Origin: Arthrobacter sp. efr-133-TYG-118 | GTDB taxonomy: Bacteria > Actinomycetota > Actinomycetes > Actinomycetales > Micrococcaceae | Reading direction: 5' to 3' | Assembly (NCBI RefSeq): GCF_030209755.1 | Contig: NZ_JARVRH010000007.1 | Location: 1 to 64,000 of the forward strand | Length of the DNA stretch: 64,000 nt | Shown: positions 62,591-64,000 of the stretch, piece after piece | Position numbering within the stretch: position 1 is the stretch's first letter | Layout: each line of letters begins with the position of its first letter | Translations under genes and position numbers: made by a program | Notes under the pieces: model-generated | What the model saw: the letters and a program-made list of their open reading frames with translations, nothing else | Database searches by the model: none | Told to the model about the DNA's origin: nothing

Positions 62591-62610
62591 AATGTCTAAC
62601 TTTGGACATT
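62591..62610. promoter_or_regulatory. Probable GntR/FadR operator
   Basis: AATGTCTAACTTTGGACATT: outer arms AATGTC/GACATT are perfectly inverted, with 8 of 10 positions matching overall. It lies between the divergent GntR gene and the ABC operon, 56 bp from the transporter start, as expected for FCD-type GntR control. The binding protein is inferred from position. Confidence 0.65.
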
Positions 62611-62663
62611 ATGCAAGGAGTATCCTTTTCTTGTAAAGGGGTTTCCACCGATGTGAAGGCAGG

Positions 62664-63476
62664 GTGCGTTTAGCGATGCCAGAAGAATTCGTGCCGGTTC
62701 AGCTCGGCCGCAAGGACGCGTCCGGGCAAATTGCCCGCCAACTGCGAAGGGCGATTAGCGTCGGCCAATGGCTGCCGGGGGAGCGGCTGCCTTCCGAGGT
62801 TGAGCTGGCGGAATCATTCGATGTGGCACGCGCAACCGCCCGGGAAGCACTGAAGATCCTGGCGGCAACAGGACTCGTGGTTTCATCCCGCGGAAGCAGA
62901 GGAGGGACCTATGTCGCCGTGCCCGATGCCGAGACCGTCGCCGAACAGCTCAGTGACGCCATCCGATTGTGGTACCGGGCGGGCAACGTCTCCCTGCACG
63001 ACGTGGATGAGGCCCGCTGGGTGCTGGAAATGCAGTGCGTCGATCTGGCCGCACGCCGGCGCACCGAAGAGGACCTCGAGGCGATCTACCAGCCCATACA
63101 CCTCGCTTCGAACCCCGACCTCGATCTTGCGGAATGGCTCCAGCTGGACATCGAGTTCCACACGGCGATCACCAGGGCCGCAAAGAACCAGATTCTCGAA
63201 CTCGCCATGATGTCCGTCCATCTCATGCGGCCGGCCACCAACACCGTCTTCGTCGATCTGCTGGACCGCGAAGCCGTCTGGGCGCAACACACGGTCATCT
63301 ACCAGGCCATAGCGGACCAAGACCCGGAAGCCGCCCGCGCGGCATTCCAAAGCCACGTCGGATACCTCGACGACACCCGGCGCAAGGCTCTGGCGGACGT
63401 CAGCGCGACGGATATTTTCGTGGCAACACTGCCCGACTCGAGCCGACTGGCGGCCTCAAGGCCCCGCGCCGAATAA
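62664..63476 (+). CDS. GntR-family (FadR/FCD) regulator
   Basis: A 270-residue regulator: winged HTH (QIARQLRRAISVGQWLPGER, LPSEVELAESFDVARATARE, ALKILAATGLVVSSRGSRGG) and a helical FCD ligand domain (~100-240) with metal-ligand pattern LDIEFHTAITRAAKNQ and HTVIYQAIADQDPEAARAAF, then a short tail. It probably represses the divergent transporter/amidase operon through the AATGTC palindrome until the substrate or a degradation product binds. The start may be the GTG at 62664 (AAGG upstream) or the ATG at 62676. Confidence 0.88.
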   Translation: MRLAMPEEFVPVQLGRKDASGQIARQLRRAISVGQWLPGERLPSEVELAESFDVARATAREALKILAATGLVVSSRGSRGGTYVAVPDAETVAEQLSDAIRLWYRAGNVSLHDVDEARWVLEMQCVDLAARRRTEEDLEAIYQPIHLASNPDLDLAEWLQLDIEFHTAITRAAKNQILELAMMSVHLMRPATNTVFVDLLDREAVWAQHTVIYQAIADQDPEAARAAFQSHVGYLDDTRRKALADVSATDIFVATLPDSSRLAASRPRAE

Positions 63477-63834
63477 CCGCCCGGACTTTCGAGAGCTCCC
63501 AGTGTTTTCCGGCGTTGGGTCCTGGCTGGCTGGGCCTCCGCCTGCCCTGGGTTGGGTAGTTCGGTTCCTCGTTCGGGTTGTGTCTGGTTGGTCGTGTCTG
63601 GCCGACACCAGTTCATGGTTCAAGATGCGGGGTACGACATGATGAAACCGAACTTGGTGCGGACGTTCGTTGGAAAGCTGCTCCTGGTCGTAAGGGGGAG
63701 TTGTGCCTGTCCGCTTATCCTGCCAAACGGGGCGTAGACAGTGTCCACACTTACGTCTGCTTTGTGAAGTGCCTATGGCGGTCCGCGCCTGAGTCTTCGA
63801 CGTACATGCCGTCAATACACGTGCGGGTTCGGGG
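63477..63834. other. Gap without gene; one short inverted repeat
   Basis: No coding frame with family-like sequence was found on either strand. Near 63735 the sequence GTAGACAGTGTCCAC is a partial version of the ACAGTGT palindromes at 12608 and 12767; no tRNA-Leu relic lies next to it here. Confidence 0.4.
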
Positions 63835-64000
63835 CTACATGCGGGACCGGGCCCGTGTCTGGAGCCATGAAGCGATGCGGTCAAGGCCGGTGGTCATTGC
63901 AGGTGTCGCTGGCCGGTTCAGGAATCCGTGCCGGGTTCCTGGTTGGTATTCGTTCTCGACGGACACGTGGTGTGCTGCCAGTTCTGATGCGAACGCGTCA
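63835..64000 (-). CDS. Alpha/beta hydrolase (dienelactone hydrolase-like), C-terminus; runs off window
   Basis: A minus-strand frame open at the right edge and ending in TAG at 63835. The 54 residues visible (DAFASELAAHHVSVENEYQP, GTRHGFLNRPATPAMTTGLD, RIASWLQTRARSRM) contain HGFLNRP, the catalytic-His motif at the end of dienelactone hydrolase-type alpha/beta hydrolases. The nucleophile and acid are outside the window. The substrate is unknown. Confidence 0.65.
   Translation of the reverse strand, partial: DAFASELAAHHVSVENEYQPGTRHGFLNRPATPAMTTGLDRIASWLQTRARSRM

Overview
This is high-GC, Gram-positive-type DNA. Genes are dense, G/C-rich at third codon positions, often start with GTG or TTG, and follow GGAGG/AAGGAG ribosome sites. 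The gene content (PaaX, PucR, StyA1/StyA2B, GbcAB, MFS_3 exporters, many glycoside hydrolases) fits a soil actinobacterium of the Arthrobacter/Paenarthrobacter/Pseudarthrobacter group. That placement is inferred from gene families, not from a marker gene. No rRNA gene, complete tRNA gene or CRISPR array was seen. The window looks like accessory catabolic DNA: modules for different carbon sources, separated by wrecked genes, transposon scars and tRNA-derived repeats.

1-12.8 kb: the end of an IS110-type transposase, then a module for a beta-amino acid or amide substrate (amidohydrolase, nitrilase-type amidase, APC permease, TetR, PucR, malonate/methylmalonate semialdehyde dehydrogenase, class III omega-aminotransferase). 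Diverged direct repeats containing the 3' end of a tRNA-Leu lie on both sides of it (about 606-860 and 10985-11240). A third copy (about 12617-12745) follows an orphan XRE regulator and a truncated ATPase. 12.9-16.7 kb: a GbcA/GbcB-type Rieske oxygenase pair with a divergent LysR regulator. 16.7-21.9 kb: broken glycosidase genes, then a LacI regulator, a perfect 20-bp operator and a large GH2 beta-galactosidase. 22-29 kb: a mixed region with a lipoprotein, an unknown protein, an MFS exporter whose N-terminus appears frameshifted, a dihydrolipoyl dehydrogenase, and a few relics.

29.3-39.9 kb: the most coherent and interesting block. An AraC regulator is divergent from an SDR, StyA1, a StyA2B fusion (monooxygenase plus flavin reductase), a phytoene-desaturase-like FAD enzyme, a protein closely resembling isatin hydrolase, and a ThDP enzyme of the benzoylformate decarboxylase/acetolactate synthase type. 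The block ends with a convergent PaaX regulator and a 46-codon gene upstream of it. Read together, it could convert indole or a related compound through isatin and isatinate (2-aminobenzoylformate) toward anthranilate. Two paralogous mini-ORFs precede the SDR and styA1.

40-49.6 kb: RidA, a fumarylacetoacetase-like scar, then an operon transcribed GH1 glucosidase, beta-glucuronidase, MFS sugar transporter, GH78 alpha-L-rhamnosidase, with a TetR gene upstream. It looks like a glycoside-uptake and deglycosylation unit for plant rhamnosides or glucuronides. 49.6-54 kb: a graveyard holding a toxin-antitoxin relic, an IS21 istB relic with IS21-like end repeats, broken EamA and LysR genes, and one intact flavoprotein monooxygenase. 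54.4-64 kb: a LacI and aldo/keto reductase pair, then a GntR-controlled unit (sugar-type ABC transporter, amidase, PxpA-type protein), and the C-terminus of an alpha/beta hydrolase running off the edge.
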